Source: Nannocystis pusilla
GTDB lineage: Bacteria; Myxococcota_A; Polyangia; Nannocystales; Nannocystaceae
DNA length: 64,000 bases
NCBI RefSeq assembly: GCF_026626665.1
Contig: NZ_JAPNKE010000002.1
Coordinates: 848,501 to 912,500, forward strand
Direction of reading: 5' to 3'
In this document: positions 1 through 9,171 of the stretch, piece after piece
How the letters are laid out: each line of letters opens with the position of its first letter
Position numbering within the stretch: position 1 is the first letter of the stretch
Position numbers and translations under genes: made by a program
Notes under the pieces: generated by a model
The model's input: the letters and a program-made list of their open reading frames with translations, nothing else
The model's database searches: none
Told to the model about the DNA's origin: nothing

Positions 1-447
1 GGCGAGCATGAGGCCGAGCGCGGTGGTGCCGGTGGCGGCGATCAGCCACACGCCGGCGGCGAGGGCGACGGCGCCGGTGATCGCGGTGTAGCGCAGCACG
101 TCGCGCACGCTCATGAGGCCGTGCTCGAGCGGCTGCGGGCCGTACTGGGCGCGGAAGTAGTTGCCCTTGTCGACGCCCTGCAAATGATCGGTGAGGTCGT
201 TGACGAGGTTGTTGGTGGCGTGCGCGAACACCAGGCCGATCAGACAGGCGAGGAAGTTCAGGCCGGAGAAGTGACCGTCGCGCGCGGCCAGGATCCCGCC
301 GATGCCGGCGGACACGATCGTCATGACGAACACGGCCGCTCGCGTGGCGACGAGCCAGCGACTCACGACGTCGAGGCGGTCCCACTCGTCCTTGCTGAGC
401 CGCGGGATGATCTGCAGCGCCCGAAACCACATGCGCAGGTCGAACAT
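1..447 (-). CDS. UbiA-family prenyltransferase, partial at window edge
   Basis: This is a membrane protein whose 3' part lies outside the window; 149 codons are visible, beginning at an ATG (445-447). The reverse-strand translation starts MFDLRMWFRALQIIPRLSKD. It carries a hydrophobic helix, then the motif NNLVNDLTDHLQGVDKGN at about residues 80-97, then further hydrophobic segments. The ND-x-x-D-x-x-x-G-x-D pattern resembles the first Asp-rich, Mg-diphosphate-binding motif of UbiA/MenA-type prenyltransferases, which attach isoprenoid chains to aromatic or other acceptors in the membrane. The second Asp-rich motif would lie outside the window, so the substrate cannot be told. It is transcribed divergently from the lipoprotein at 606. 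Confidence 0.6.
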   Translation of the reverse strand, partial: MFDLRMWFRALQIIPRLSKDEWDRLDVVSRWLVATRAAVFVMTIVSAGIGGILAARDGHFSGLNFLACLIGLVFAHATNNLVNDLTDHLQGVDKGNYFRAQYGPQPLEHGLMSVRDVLRYTAITGAVALAAGVWLIAATGTTALGLMLA

Positions 448-605
448 GCGCGAAGCTTGCCGAACCCGCGGGCCCGGTGCGAGCGCCGAAGCAGGCGCCG
501 CGAGCGCCGAGGTCGTGCGCGGGGCCACGTACCCCTTGCGTCCCGGGCGCAGGCCGCGCGGCCGAGACGTCGCCCGCGGCCCTTCGAGCCTCTACACTGC
601 TCGGC

Positions 606-1505
606 ATGCCCATGTCTCAGCTTTGGCCGCGTATGGCCTGGCTCCCCGCGCTCGCGCTCGCGGTCGGCTGCCAGGACAACTACGAGATGGTGACCGCTGC
701 CCTCAACACGGTGTCGGAGTCGTCCTCGATCCCGGGGACCGAGACCGACGCGACCGGCGCGACGGGCACCGAATCGACGACCGCCGACGTGCCGACGACG
801 ACGGCGGTGCCGACCACGAGCTCCGAGGGCAGCATGAGCGACAGCAACTCGGGCAGCACCGACGCGACGACGTCGACCACCGCGACGAGCGAGACGACCG
901 GCTGGGACCCGACCGCGACCACCGGGCCGCCGGCGACCTGCGACGCCCCCGACGACTGCACGGGGATGGGCGAGGGCGATCTTTCGACCTTCGTCCTGCC
1001 GTTCTTCCGCGGCGAGGTCTGCTACGCCGACAAGCTGCGCCCGGGCGACGGCCTGCCGATCAGCTGGAACCCGTGCGTCCACCCGTGCATCGACCCGCAG
1101 AAGAGCGGCTGGCGCTACCTGGTCCGCTGCTCGGGCGGCGTGGGCTGCGAGATCGCCTTTCTGCAGTACTACCGCGAGGCCACCGGCACCGACTGCCCGA
1201 GCGACGTGTTCGCCAAGTTCAACCAGGCCGGCTGCAAGTACCTCGGCCCGCACTACGGCCTCAGCGAGGGCCTCAAGAGCTTCGGCTACCCCGACGACAA
1301 GCTGCTCATCCCGTTCATCACCAACGAGGACGCGACGGCCGTCAACGCGCTCGAGCCCGCGGCCGACGTGTGGACGCGCATCGACGGGCACACGCAGTCG
1401 CCCGACCGCTACATCCCGCTGTCGGTCAGCGCGGACAACCCGGCCCCGCCGACGCAGTGCGGCCCGGGCGTGCCCGGCTGCACGTGCAAGGAGATCGGGT
1501 TCTAG
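606..1505 (+). CDS. Thr/Ser-rich linker lipoprotein of unknown function
   Basis: A predicted lipoprotein of 299 residues. The chosen ATG gives a short signal peptide ending in a lipobox (LAVGC), so Cys at about residue 21 should be lipidated. Next comes a disordered stretch of about 90 residues made mostly of Thr, Ser, Gly and Ala, then a compact domain of about 185 residues with at least ten Cys (for example CVHPCIDP, RCSGGVGCE, CGPGVPGCTC), which suggests a disulfide-rich exported domain. I do not recognise the domain. This lipobox plus TTS-linker architecture recurs in several other genes of the window. The gene ends in a cluster of hairpins before a convergent transporter gene. An ATG at 477 is possible but would bury the signal peptide. 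Confidence 0.8.
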   Translation: MPMSQLWPRMAWLPALALAVGCQDNYEMVTAALNTVSESSSIPGTETDATGATGTESTTADVPTTTAVPTTSSEGSMSDSNSGSTDATTSTTATSETTGWDPTATTGPPATCDAPDDCTGMGEGDLSTFVLPFFRGEVCYADKLRPGDGLPISWNPCVHPCIDPQKSGWRYLVRCSGGVGCEIAFLQYYREATGTDCPSDVFAKFNQAGCKYLGPHYGLSEGLKSFGYPDDKLLIPFITNEDATAVNALEPAADVWTRIDGHTQSPDRYIPLSVSADNPAPPTQCGPGVPGCTCKEIGF

Positions 1506-1523
1506 GCGGACGGGCAGCTCGCC

Positions 1524-1622
1524 TGTCCTGACGGACAGGCGGGCCGATTCGTAATCCATGTCGCTTCGCTGTATGTCTTGAAGGACATGTGAGTTCGACG
1601 GCGACCTGTCTCGCGGGACAGG
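1524..1622. terminator. Three dispersed-type hairpins between convergent genes
   Basis: Three short stem-loops lie between the ends of the lipoprotein gene and the CDF transporter gene. The first (1521-1540) has 8-bp perfect arms, GCCTGTCC and GGACAGGC, around loop TGAC. The second (1574-1587) is TGTCT-TGAA-GGACA and the third (1607-1620) is TGTCT-CGCG-GGACA, each with one U·G pair if read from the + strand. There is no U-tract. A role as bidirectional terminator or mRNA 3' end is inferred from position only. They belong to the dispersed family described in the findings. Confidence 0.5.
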
Positions 1623-1637
1623 CGGCTAGCGACCGCG

Positions 1638-2609
1638 TCAGTGCGCGTGGCCGTGGCCGTGCGAGTGGCCGTGGCCGTGGCCGTGCGGGCGCAGCTGCGC
1701 GAGCTGCTCGTCGAACAGCGGGCAGCGCTGCTGCGCGCACGGGCCGGGGTCGTCGATCTGCAGGGTGGTGTGGACGACGCCGAGGTGCTCGCGCAGGAGG
1801 TGCTCGGCGCGGGCCAGCAGGTCGCCGGGGGCCACACCTGGCTCCGGGACCAGGTGAGCGGTGAGCACCGGCGCGCCGCCGACGCTCCACAGGTGGAGCT
1901 CGTGGATCTCCGACAACCCGGCGAGGCCGCGCAGCTCGGCCTCGACGCGCTCCTGCGGGAGATGGGTCGGGGCGAAGTCGAGGAGGGCGCGGGTGGCGTC
2001 GCGCAGGACGCCCCAGGCGCTGAAGAGGACGAGGACGGCGATGCCGAGGCTGAGGATCGAGTCGGCGGAGTGGATCGCCCAGGTGGAGGCGAGCACGGCG
2101 GCGACGATGGCCCCGAGCGAGCCGAGAGCGTCGGCCAACATGTGGATGAGCGCGCCGCGGATGTTGAGGTTGTCGCCGCCGCTGCGCGCGAGGTACCAGG
2201 CCGAGGCGAGGTTGACGACGAGGCCGGCGACGCCGACCACGAACACGGGCTCGGGCTCGAAGTGGGTGTCGCCGGTGCTGAGGCGACCGATCGCGCTGTG
2301 GACGATGAGGGCGCAGGCGAACGCGAGGAACAGGGCGTTGGCGAAGGCGCCGAGCGCCTCGGCGCGGGCGAAGCCGTAGGTGCGGCCCTGCACCGCCGGG
2401 CGCAGGGCGAACTCGGAGGCGAGCAGGGCGAGCGCCAGGGCGGCGACGTCGCTGACCATGTGCGCAGCGTCGGAGAGGAGGGCCAGCGAGCCGCTGATGA
2501 ACGCGATGACCGTCTCGAGCCCGAGGAACGCGAGGTTGAGGGCGAGAGCGACGCGCAGAGCGCGTCGGGCGCGTTCCCGCGGGGGCCGCGAGTGGGTGTG
2601 GGTACCCAT
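1638..2609 (-). CDS. Cation diffusion facilitator (zinc-type CzcD/ZitB-like) transporter
   Basis: An inner-membrane metal/proton antiporter of 323 residues, the usual CDF size. Six hydrophobic segments are visible. The family signature is present: SGSLALLSDAAHMVSD in TM2 supplies the HxxxD pair and ALIHMLADALGS in TM5 supplies the second HxxxD, the four-residue site expected for Zn(II). The cytoplasmic C-terminal domain includes HELHLWSVGG. The protein starts MGTHTHS and ends in a His-rich tail (HGHGHGHSHGHGHAH). In many relatives the His-rich stretch lies in a loop between TM4 and TM5, so a C-terminal one is less common. The ATG at 2609 was chosen because the upstream extension is Arg-rich and has no membrane features. 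The two tandem structured elements lie directly upstream. Confidence 0.9.
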   Translation of the reverse strand: MGTHTHSRPPRERARRALRVALALNLAFLGLETVIAFISGSLALLSDAAHMVSDVAALALALLASEFALRPAVQGRTYGFARAEALGAFANALFLAFACALIVHSAIGRLSTGDTHFEPEPVFVVGVAGLVVNLASAWYLARSGGDNLNIRGALIHMLADALGSLGAIVAAVLASTWAIHSADSILSLGIAVLVLFSAWGVLRDATRALLDFAPTHLPQERVEAELRGLAGLSEIHELHLWSVGGAPVLTAHLVPEPGVAPGDLLARAEHLLREHLGVVHTTLQIDDPGPCAQQRCPLFDEQLAQLRPHGHGHGHSHGHGHAH

Positions 2610-2753
2610 GGATCTGGCATCGGGCCGAAGCGCCGCGATGTCAAGCGAACGCGGGTAGAGGCGCGCACAGCGACCAAAGCCGCGGCCCCGAGGGCCGTCC
2701 CGCGCGCGGCGGGGAGGTCGTCGGGGCCGCACGTGCCGTGCGCGGCGAGAAGT

Positions 2754-2983
2754 TCTACCTCATGACCTGGGACATGGAAGGCTCACTGGATTCACCGCCG
2801 AAGTACCGGACGCATCGCGCACGGAACTTCGATCGTCGAGGTTGTACCAGCCCGTCGCGATGCGTCCGGTACTTCGGCGATCAGTGAATCCTGGAACAGC
2901 CTTCCTTGTGACGAATGACGTGCAGAACGCTCGGGCGGCGCAACGCCGCCCCGGTGCAGAGCACCGAGCTAGACCTGACCTCC
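2754..2983. ncRNA. Structured tandem element, copy A (candidate RNA or ssDNA)
   Basis: A roughly 230-nt element with no coding potential. Reading the + strand, a long hairpin is built from GGAAGGCT (2776-2783) pairing AGCCTTCC (2898-2905), GGATTCAC (2788-2795) pairing GTGAATCC (2884-2891), and a perfect 24-bp stem (2796-2819 with 2856-2879). The bulge ATCA (2880-2883) separates the last two helices. The 36-nt apical loop (2820-2855) can form an inner 7-bp stem. A second domain has GGGCGGCG-CAA-CGCCGCCC (2933-2951) and CGGTGC-AGA-GCACCG (2952-2966). Copy B repeats the plan 332 nt downstream. Strand and function are unknown. Confidence 0.6.
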
Positions 2984-3025
2984 TTCGCACACGCGCAGCA
3001 CGAAGAGGACGATACCAGAAAAAGC

Positions 3026-3058
3026 GACGGCCGAGGAGCTGTTCGCGCCTCGGCCGTC
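3026..3058. terminator. Terminator-like hairpin between the two structured elements
   Basis: An 11-bp perfect stem, GACGGCCGAGG (3026-3036) with CCTCGGCCGTC (3048-3058), around an 11-nt loop. It lies in the roughly 100-nt spacer between copies A and B. No U-tract follows. It may end a transcript of copy A read on the + strand or copy B read on the - strand. Confidence 0.4.
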
Positions 3059-3085
3059 CGTGCATCGTTGACCTGTCGGGGAGGA

Positions 3086-3315
3086 TCTACCTCAAGACCT
3101 GGGACATGGAAGGCTCACTGAACTCGCCGTCCGTAGCCCATACGGGCCGCGCACGGAACCACGATCTGCGAGGTTGAACCAGCCCGTCGCGGCCCGTATG
3201 GGCTACGGACGATCAGCGACGTTCTGGAATAGCCTTCCTTGTGATGGATGGTGGGGAAGACGCTCGGGCGGCGCAACGCCGCCCCGCTGCAGAGCAGCGA
3301 GCTAGACCTGTCCTC
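3086..3315. ncRNA. Structured tandem element, copy B (candidate RNA or ssDNA)
   Basis: Second copy of the element. Its left flank (3086-3120) matches copy A at 34 of 35 positions and its 36-nt apical loop (3152-3187) at 31 of 36. The 24-nt arms (3128-3151 and 3188-3211) match copy A at only 12 of 24 positions but are again perfectly complementary to each other. The ATCA bulge is kept (3212-3215). The outer helix GAACTCGC (3120-3127) pairs GCGACGTTC (3216-3224) with one bulged base. The small hairpin CGCTGC-AGA-GCAGCG (3285-3299) differs from copy A by one compensated base pair. These changes show that pairing itself is maintained. Confidence 0.6.
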
Positions 3316-3412
3316 CTGTGACTGGACCGCGATGCACGAACTGGTTCCTACCACAGGGCCGCGGGGCTTGGGAAGGACCCCTTTTCGCGCGGCCCGTGCA
3401 CATGCAATCAGG

Positions 3413-4129
3413 TCAATCCGGGTAGGCGCGGATCCGGACCTCGAGGCGGCGGAAGCCGGCGATGCCGCCGAAGCTCGCGCCGATCTGCACGACCTCGACG
3501 GTCTCGAGCATGTCGGGGAACTTGACCGACGGCGGCGGGAGCTTCTTGAGCGCGTCGGCGAACGCCTCGTCGAACGAGAGCTTGTTCGAGTAGCCGATCG
3601 CCTCGCGGTAGCGGACGGCGATGTCGCCGAGGATCCCCGCCTTCTCGCTGGCGGTCAGCGGCCGCGTCTCGACGGGGGCCGAGTTCTCCTGCGGCGCAGG
3701 GTTGGTGTCGAAGCCCGACGGCGGGGGCGGTGGGATCGGGGCGTTGGTGTCGCCGTCGCTGTCGGGCAGGGTGACCTCGACGTCGCCGCCGCTGAGGCTG
3801 AGGACGATGTCGACGAGGTCGTCGCGCGTGAACTCGACATTGACGTCGTCGAGGCCCTCTTTGTGGCGCACGCGGATGACGTCGGGCGGGCGGCCGATGC
3901 TGAAGATCTCGCCGTAGCGGAACGGCGTGGCCTTGGGCGGGGCGTCGGCGGCGGTGGGCCGGGCGCGATGCGTGAGCGCGAAGGTCGGGACGGCCTCGCC
4001 GGCCTGGTGGCCGATGTCGATCTCGTATTCGGTCGAAGGCAGCTCGCCCTCGGCGACGATCAAGAGCTGACTGTGAGAATAAAACGCGTGAAGGTTGGTG
4101 CGGGTGGCGTACTCGCGTTGTTCAGTCAT
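3413..4129 (-). CDS. Hypothetical cytoplasmic protein, 238 residues
   Basis: Not recognised. The ATG at 4129 (MTEQREYATRTNLHAFYSHS) follows an in-frame upstream stretch that is Arg/Pro/Ala-rich and looks non-coding, so the shorter start is preferred. The N-terminal half (residues 1-130) is a mixed beta-type sequence with SQLLIVAEGELPSTEYEIDIG. A Pro/Gly/Asp-rich linker with PPPPPSG follows at about 135-160, then a C-terminal alpha/beta part ending GFRRLEVRIRAYPD. There is no signal peptide and no membrane segment. The gene runs in the same direction as the lipoprotein gene at 4224-4691, about 95 nt downstream of it, so the two may be co-transcribed. Confidence 0.65.
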   Translation of the reverse strand: MTEQREYATRTNLHAFYSHSQLLIVAEGELPSTEYEIDIGHQAGEAVPTFALTHRARPTAADAPPKATPFRYGEIFSIGRPPDVIRVRHKEGLDDVNVEFTRDDLVDIVLSLSGGDVEVTLPDSDGDTNAPIPPPPPSGFDTNPAPQENSAPVETRPLTASEKAGILGDIAVRYREAIGYSNKLSFDEAFADALKKLPPPSVKFPDMLETVEVVQIGASFGGIAGFRRLEVRIRAYPD

Positions 4130-4223
4130 GACTCTGGGGTCCCCGACTCCGACAGGATAACAGACCGGCCCCGGGAAAACTCCCTGCGCGATCTCGCTTC
4201 GCAAAACTGGCGCGGCGACCGGG

Positions 4224-4691
4224 TCATGGCGCCTCGCCGGCGCAGTCGGCGGTGGCGCACAGGCGGATCGCGTCGGCGCCGACGCGGAAGGCTGCCGTGG
4301 TGATGCCGTCGAGGTCGCTGCCGGCGAGGCCGTGGCGGACCTCGACCCGCGCGATGCCCTCGGCCTTGGGGCGCAGCTTCCAGGTGTTGCTCGCGGTCTC
4401 ACCTGCAGCGACCTCGGCGGTCCAGGCGGCGGGACCCGCGAGCTCGAAACCGTCGGGGCGCAGCTCGACGGCGACGGCGCCGACGCTGCCGCTGCCGCCG
4501 CCGCGCAACTCGGCCGAGATCTCGAGCGCCGATCCCTCGCGGACCTCGTAACGGAGGGTCAGCTCGACCGTCGCCTCGGCTCGCTGGATCTGCGCGCTGC
4601 CGGCCAGCACGCGCGGTCCTGCCGGCGGCGGCGGGCTGTGGGCGCATCCGAGGACCAGCAGGGCGAGGAGGGCGACGAGGCGGACCGACAC
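4224..4691 (-). CDS. Small lipoprotein of unknown function
   Basis: 155 residues. A signal peptide with a clear lipobox (LVLGC, Cys at about residue 16) is followed by HSPPPPAGP and then a beta-rich domain (VELTLRYEVREGSALEISAELRGG), which may adopt an Ig-like or jelly-roll fold; that is inference from pattern only. Two Cys near the C-terminus (LCATADCAG) could form a disulfide. The ATG start gives MSVRLVALLALLVLGCAHS, a normal type II signal. It lies upstream of the hypothetical gene at 3413-4129 on the same strand and is divergent from the vWA lipoprotein gene at 4879. Confidence 0.7.
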   Translation of the reverse strand: MSVRLVALLALLVLGCAHSPPPPAGPRVLAGSAQIQRAEATVELTLRYEVREGSALEISAELRGGGSGSVGAVAVELRPDGFELAGPAAWTAEVAAGETASNTWKLRPKAEGIARVEVRHGLAGSDLDGITTAAFRVGADAIRLCATADCAGEAP

Positions 4692-4878
4692 GCGGGGACA
4701 GTAGCGTGGTTGGAATCAGATGTCCGAAAAGACAGCCTCGCCGAACAGGCTGCGATGCGCGAATTCGAGCGACCGCGTTCGCGGTGCGAGATCGTCGAGG
4801 ACGAGGTTCGCAGCCGCGATCGAGATGCAGTGTTCGTGCGATCAGAACCACCGGACCGCGACGGCGTTGCAGGCGGCG

Positions 4879-6339
4879 ATGTCCAAGCCGCGCCCGTCCT
4901 CGCAGGTCCCGTTCGTGTTCACGATGTCCGCGTTGCTCGTCACGAGCGGATGTACCGGCAAGGGCGAGCCCAGGCGCGAGGCGTCGAGCGAGCCGGCGAA
5001 GGCCGAGGCGAAGGCGGAGGCGAGGGCGGAGGCGCCGGTGCCCGGGGGTCTGGGTTGGGTGATGACCTCGGGGTCGGTGAAGCTCGAGGTGTTGCCGCAA
5101 TTCGAGGTGCTCGATCGGCGCAGCGGCACGCTCGACGTCCATCTGCTCTTGCGCTTGCGTGGCGAGGGCGAGGTCGTCGGCGAGCGGCCGCCGCTCGACC
5201 TCGCGGTGGTGCTCGATCGCTCGGGCAGCATGGCCGGCGAGAAGCTGCTGGCGGTCAAGCAGGCGACGCTCGATCTGCTGAAGGAGTTGAAGCCGCGCGA
5301 TCGATTGACGCTGATCGCGTACGACAGCGAGGTCGAGGTGTTGACCGAGCGCGTGGTCGCCGACGAGGCGGGCCTCGCGGCCGCGCGCAAGGCGGTGCTG
5401 GCGATCACCGACCGAGGCGGCACCGCCCTCGGTCCGGCGCTGTTCCGCGGGTTCGAGGTGTTCGACCCGAAGACGCGCAAGGAGAGCGAGCTGCGCCACC
5501 TGATGCTGCTGTCCGACGGCCAGGCCAACGAGGGCGAGAAGGACCCGCTGGTGCTCGGGCAGCGCGCGCGCGAGAACTTCGGCCAGGGGGTCAGCGTGTC
5601 GACGCTCGGGGTGGGGCTCGACTACAACGAGGAGCTGATGACGCGGCTCGCCGACCAGGGCGGCGGGCGCTATCACTTCATCCAGGGGACCGACGCGATC
5701 TCGCGGGTGCTGTCGGACGAGTTCGCCGGGCTGGTGGCGACGGTGGCCTCGGGGATCGAGGTGACCATGCAGATGGCGCCGGGGGTGCAGGTGCGCCAGG
5801 TCCACGGCTACTCCTGGCAGGAGACGCCGCAGGGCGCGTCGATCCTGGTCGGCTCGCTGGCGGCCCAGCAGGTGCGCGAGATCGTGGTCAAGCTGCAGGT
5901 GAACTTCGGGACAGGTGCGACGGGACAGCTCGCGCTCGGGACGATCGATCTCAGGGCCAAGGACCAGACCCAGCAGGGGCGGCCGGTCGACGGCAAGCTG
6001 GCGCTGTCGGCCCCGACCAGCGCCGACGCCGAGGAGGTCCGACGGTCGGAGCGCACCGAGGTGACCGTCCGCGTGGCCGAGGTCGAGAGCGCGGCGCAGA
6101 TGCAGGCGGCCGCGGTCGCGGTCGACAGCGGCGACTACGACAAGGCGCGCAAGGTGCTGAAGGACAGCGTGGTGGCGCTGGAGCAGCAGCAGAAGGCGAC
6201 GCCGAGCCCGAAGCTGGCCAAGCAGATCGAGGAGCTCAAGGAGGCCGAGTCGGGGCTCGATATGGCCAGGCAGAGCGCGGAGCAGGCCAAGATCTACGGC
6301 AAGCAGTCGAAGGCGAAGGCGTACAAGCTCGGCAAGTGA
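4879..6339 (+). CDS. von Willebrand factor A domain lipoprotein
   Basis: 486 residues. The preferred ATG (4879) gives a signal sequence ending LLVTSGC, a weak but plausible lipobox, followed by a Glu/Ala-rich linker. The earlier ATG at 4721 would hide the signal. The vWA domain (about residues 110-290) has the MIDAS motif DRSGS in [16 protein letters not shown], a second motif around DRGGTALG, and [14 protein letters not shown]. After it come a beta-rich segment and a C-terminal helical, Lys/Ala/Glu-rich region (about 395-486) that looks coiled-coil. Such proteins resemble YfbK/inter-alpha-trypsin-type vWA proteins that bind protein partners in the envelope. It ends 48 nt before the convergent sthA, with a hairpin between. 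Confidence 0.85.
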   Translation: MSKPRPSSQVPFVFTMSALLVTSGCTGKGEPRREASSEPAKAEAKAEARAEAPVPGGLGWVMTSGSVKLEVLPQFEVLDRRSGTLDVHLLLRLRGEGEVVGERPPLDLAVVLDRSGSMAGEKLLAVKQATLDLLKELKPRDRLTLIAYDSEVEVLTERVVADEAGLAAARKAVLAITDRGGTALGPALFRGFEVFDPKTRKESELRHLMLLSDGQANEGEKDPLVLGQRARENFGQGVSVSTLGVGLDYNEELMTRLADQGGGRYHFIQGTDAISRVLSDEFAGLVATVASGIEVTMQMAPGVQVRQVHGYSWQETPQGASILVGSLAAQQVREIVVKLQVNFGTGATGQLALGTIDLRAKDQTQQGRPVDGKLALSAPTSADAEEVRRSERTEVTVRVAEVESAAQMQAAAVAVDSGDYDKARKVLKDSVVALEQQQKATPSPKLAKQIEELKEAESGLDMARQSAEQAKIYGKQSKAKAYKLGK

Positions 6340-6371
6340 GGCGCCGAGTCGTTCTTTGCCGACCCGGCGCC
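6340..6371. terminator. Bidirectional hairpin between vWA gene and sthA
   Basis: GGCGCCGAGTCG (6340-6351) pairs with CGACCCGGCGCC (6360-6371), eleven Watson-Crick pairs and one A/C mismatch, around an 8-nt loop. It starts right after the vWA stop codon and lies 16 nt from the sthA stop, so it fits a shared terminator for convergent transcripts. No U-run is evident. Confidence 0.55.
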
Positions 6372-6387
6372 GCGAGTGCGCCGGGCG

Positions 6388-7857
6388 CTAGAACACGCGG
6401 TTATAGCCGTTGAGCGCGGCGACCCGGTAGGCCTCGGCCATGGTCGGATAGTTGAAGGTGGTGTTGATGAAGTAGCGCAGGTTGTTGGCCTCGCCGCTCT
6501 GGGCCATGATCGCCTGGCCGATGTGGATGATCTCGGCGGCCTGATCGCCGAAGCAGTGGACGCCGAGGATCTGCAGGGTCTCGCGGTGGAACAGCAGCTT
6601 GAGCACGCCGACGCGGATGCCGGTGATCTGGGCGCGGGCGAGGTTGCGGAACAGGGCGTGGCCGACCTCGTAGGGCACGCCCTCTTGCGTCAGCTCGCGC
6701 TCGGTGCGGCCGACCGAGCTGATCTCGGGGTCGGTGTAGATGCCGGTCGGGATGTCCTTGACGAGGCGGGCGTCGCACTCGCCGTGGAGCAGGTGGGTCA
6801 TGGCGAAGCGGCCCTGATCGTAGGCGGCGGAGGCGAGGCTCGGGACGCCGACGACGTCGCCGACGGCGTAGATGTGCGAGTGGACGCGCGTGCGGTAGAC
6901 GTCGTCGACCTCGATCTGGCCGCGGCTGTTGGGCTGGATGCCGATCGCCTCGAGGCCCATGTCCTGGGTGTTGCCGGTGCGCCCGTTGGCCCACAGCAGG
7001 ATGTCGGAGCGCAGCTTCTTGCCCGACTTGAGGTGGACGACGACGCCGTCGGGCTGGGGCTCGATGCGCTCGTAGATCTCGTTGTGGCGGATCAGCACCC
7101 CCTGATCGCGCAGGTGGTACGACAGGGCGTCGATGATCTCGTCGTCGAGGAAGGCGAGCAGCTTGTCGCGGTTGTTGACGAGGTTGACCTTCATCTCGAG
7201 GCCGCGGAAGATCGAGGCGTACTCGCAGCCGACGACGCCGGCGCCGTAGATGGTGATCGACTGCGGGGCGCGCTCGCGGCCGTGGTGGCCGAGGCCGAGG
7301 ATGGTGTCGCTGTCGAAGATCCGCGGGTGCGAGAAGTCGACGTCCGGCGGCCGGTAGGGGCGCGAGCCGGTGGCGATGACGATGCCGCCGGCGCGCAGGC
7401 GCGGGCGCGCGCCGCCGGGCTCCTCGACCTCGATCGTGTGCGGGTCGACGAAGCGCGCCTGGCCGGTGAAGACCTCGACGTGGTTGCGGTGGTAGAAGCT
7501 GCGCCGCAGCTCGACCTGGCTGTCGATGATGCGCCGCGCGCCGGTGAGGAGCTGGGGGAAGGTGACGACGTGGCCGGCGACGAGGTCGGCGAACAGCGGG
7601 TTCTGGCGCACGCTCTTCAGCGTCCGCACGGCCTCGCGCAGGGCCTTGCTGGGGATCGTGCCGAGGTGGGTGCAGGCGCCGCCCACGGCGCGGTGGCGCT
7701 CGACGAGGGCGACGCGCCGGCCGGCCTTGGCGGCGAGCATGGCGGCCCCCTCGCCGCCGGGGCCGGAGCCGAGGACGACGACGTCGAATTCGAGGCCGCT
7801 CGGCCGGACGGGGACGGAACCAGATGGCGAAGAGGACAGGTTGGGCTCGGCGGTCAC
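6388..7857 (-). CDS. sthA: Soluble pyridine nucleotide transhydrogenase
   Basis: A 489-residue flavoprotein disulfide-reductase-family enzyme that interconverts NADPH + NAD+ and NADP+ + NADH in the cytoplasm. The FAD-binding motif is [13 protein letters not shown] and the region [16 protein letters not shown] matches SthA, in which the second redox Cys of the usual disulfide is replaced (here Thr). The NAD(P)-binding motif is [13 protein letters not shown], and the C-terminal dimerisation domain contains [12 protein letters not shown] and [13 protein letters not shown] start at 7857 is chosen because GAGGAG lies 5-10 nt upstream. The reading further upstream is Arg-rich and unlike protein. 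The N-terminus carries about 20 extra residues relative to E. coli SthA. Confidence 0.95.
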   Translation of the reverse strand: MTAEPNLSSSPSGSVPVRPSGLEFDVVVLGSGPGGEGAAMLAAKAGRRVALVERHRAVGGACTHLGTIPSKALREAVRTLKSVRQNPLFADLVAGHVVTFPQLLTGARRIIDSQVELRRSFYHRNHVEVFTGQARFVDPHTIEVEEPGGARPRLRAGGIVIATGSRPYRPPDVDFSHPRIFDSDTILGLGHHGRERAPQSITIYGAGVVGCEYASIFRGLEMKVNLVNNRDKLLAFLDDEIIDALSYHLRDQGVLIRHNEIYERIEPQPDGVVVHLKSGKKLRSDILLWANGRTGNTQDMGLEAIGIQPNSRGQIEVDDVYRTRVHSHIYAVGDVVGVPSLASAAYDQGRFAMTHLLHGECDARLVKDIPTGIYTDPEISSVGRTERELTQEGVPYEVGHALFRNLARAQITGIRVGVLKLLFHRETLQILGVHCFGDQAAEIIHIGQAIMAQSGEANNLRYFINTTFNYPTMAEAYRVAALNGYNRVF

Positions 7858-8079
7858 GCGGGCTCCTCGGACGCGGCGAAGCTTACCAGGCCGCGACGCG
7901 CGTGCAGCCTTGAGCCGCGGATGCGGCGTCGCAGGCGGGCGGGCGCCGGCTCGCTCGCGTCGCCGCGGCACGTGCGGCGCGAACAACGAGCGCCGTCGCG
8001 TGGCGCCCGGCCGTCGAGCGACGCGGTCGCGCGCTCGCGCGGCGAGACGACGAAGGGGCCGCGAGTCCGTGCGCGTCGC

Positions 8080-9081
8080 TCAGGACGGCGGGATGTGCTC
8101 GGGCACCCAGCGCATGCCCATGCCCGCCGGGAGCTTGAGCTCGAGCTCGCGGTCGAGCACGATCGCGCTGATCTTCTGGCCGTCGACGATCGTGCCGTTG
8201 AGGCTGGCGGTGTCGACGGCCCAGATGTCGCTCTCGTCGAGCAGCAGCACGAGGTGGACGCGCGACAGGCTGTGGCTGGCGCCGGCGAGCTGGCAGCGCT
8301 CGTAGCGGCCGATCAGCATGCCGCGCTCGAGATCCTCGGCGGAGACGCGGTGGGCGATCTGGGTGTTCTCGGCCGACAGCAGGATGGTGCCGACGATCCG
8401 CCCGCCGGCGCCGGGCTTGGCGCGCAGGTGCTGGGCGGCCGGGAGCAGCGTCATGTACGTGTGCCGCCTCGCTCGACCCGCGGGCTGCGGGCGCCGCTGC
8501 TCGCGATTGGCGCGCTCGGGGATCCGGTGATCGAGGTAGACGCGCTCGGGGAAGGACTGCCAGGTGGCGTCGGCGCTGCTCTCCCAGCGGCTCGGGGCCA
8601 GGGTGCCGGTCGGGAACAGGAACAGCTGGTAGCCGAGCAAGTGGACGAACAGCGGGCCCTCGGCGAGGACCGACTTGCACACCTGGCCGTCCTCGGTGCG
8701 GAAGGTGTTCGACGAGTCGAGGTCGATGAGGCGCACGCGCGCCTCGCCGAGGCCCTGCTGGCTGACGCGCACGAGCGCGTGCCGCAGCGAGACGTCCTCG
8801 TCGTGGAGGGTGAGGGCGCAACACTCGTGGCGACCGATGACGCCGAAGGCGCCCTGCTCGCTGAGGATCGGCAGGTGGACGTAGGCGGCGATCTTGCCGT
8901 CCTCGCGGGCGGCGACGCAGAGCAGGCCGTCCTTGTCGAAGGCGGCGTAGATCGGGAGGAGCTCGCGGAACATCGCCTTGAAGGTCGCGGCGAACGAGGT
9001 CCGCGGCTCGACCGGCGCGGCCAGGATGCGGGTCGCGCGGCTCCGCTTGTCGTCGTCTCCGTCTCCGTGAGCCTCGGCCAT
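8080..9081 (-). CDS. Double FHA-domain signalling protein
   Basis: 333 residues, cytoplasmic. The C-terminal part (about residues 225-325) is a canonical forkhead-associated domain: LIGRYERC, then SLSRVHLVL, then [13 protein letters not shown], which are the conserved Gly-Arg, Ser-x-x-His and Asn-Gly positions that bind phosphothreonine. The N-terminal part (about 50-160) looks like a second, degenerate FHA-like fold ([24 protein letters not shown]). Proteins of this type read Ser/Thr-kinase signals, which are common in myxobacteria. The ATG at 9081 ([13 protein letters not shown]) is chosen over an upstream extension of low-quality sequence. It is upstream of sthA on the same strand, separated by about 220 nt. 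Confidence 0.85.
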   Translation of the reverse strand: MAEAHGDGDDDKRSRATRILAAPVEPRTSFAATFKAMFRELLPIYAAFDKDGLLCVAAREDGKIAAYVHLPILSEQGAFGVIGRHECCALTLHDEDVSLRHALVRVSQQGLGEARVRLIDLDSSNTFRTEDGQVCKSVLAEGPLFVHLLGYQLFLFPTGTLAPSRWESSADATWQSFPERVYLDHRIPERANREQRRPQPAGRARRHTYMTLLPAAQHLRAKPGAGGRIVGTILLSAENTQIAHRVSAEDLERGMLIGRYERCQLAGASHSLSRVHLVLLLDESDIWAVDTASLNGTIVDGQKISAIVLDRELELKLPAGMGMRWVPEHIPPS

Positions 9082-9171
9082 CCCGATGATGATAGCCGGG
9101 GCGATCGTCGGCGGCGCGGGCGAATTGCGCGCGCGCGTGCGTTCGCCGGCGCGGCGCAGTAGGGTGGTGAC

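Noticed and set aside
2754..3315. Classical retron
   Set aside because: No reverse transcriptase gene is present in the neighbourhood, and sequence before the TAGC on the minus strand is not complementary to the sequence after the long hairpin, as a1/a2 should be. Only the overall architecture is similar.
2754..3315. Insertion sequence or integron attC pair
   Set aside because: No transposase or integrase frame is visible, there are no clear terminal inverted repeats at the element edges, and the attC core-site consensus was not found.
4332..6413. Alternative plus-strand frame of 693 codons overlapping the vWA gene
   Set aside because: Arg/Gly/Ala-rich with no signal or domain; the overlapping frame has a complete vWA protein.
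6376..9162. Plus-strand frame of 928 codons across sthA and the FHA gene
   Set aside because: It spans two well-supported minus-strand genes and has a biased composition of Asp, Val, Ala and Gly, as expected for a shadow.
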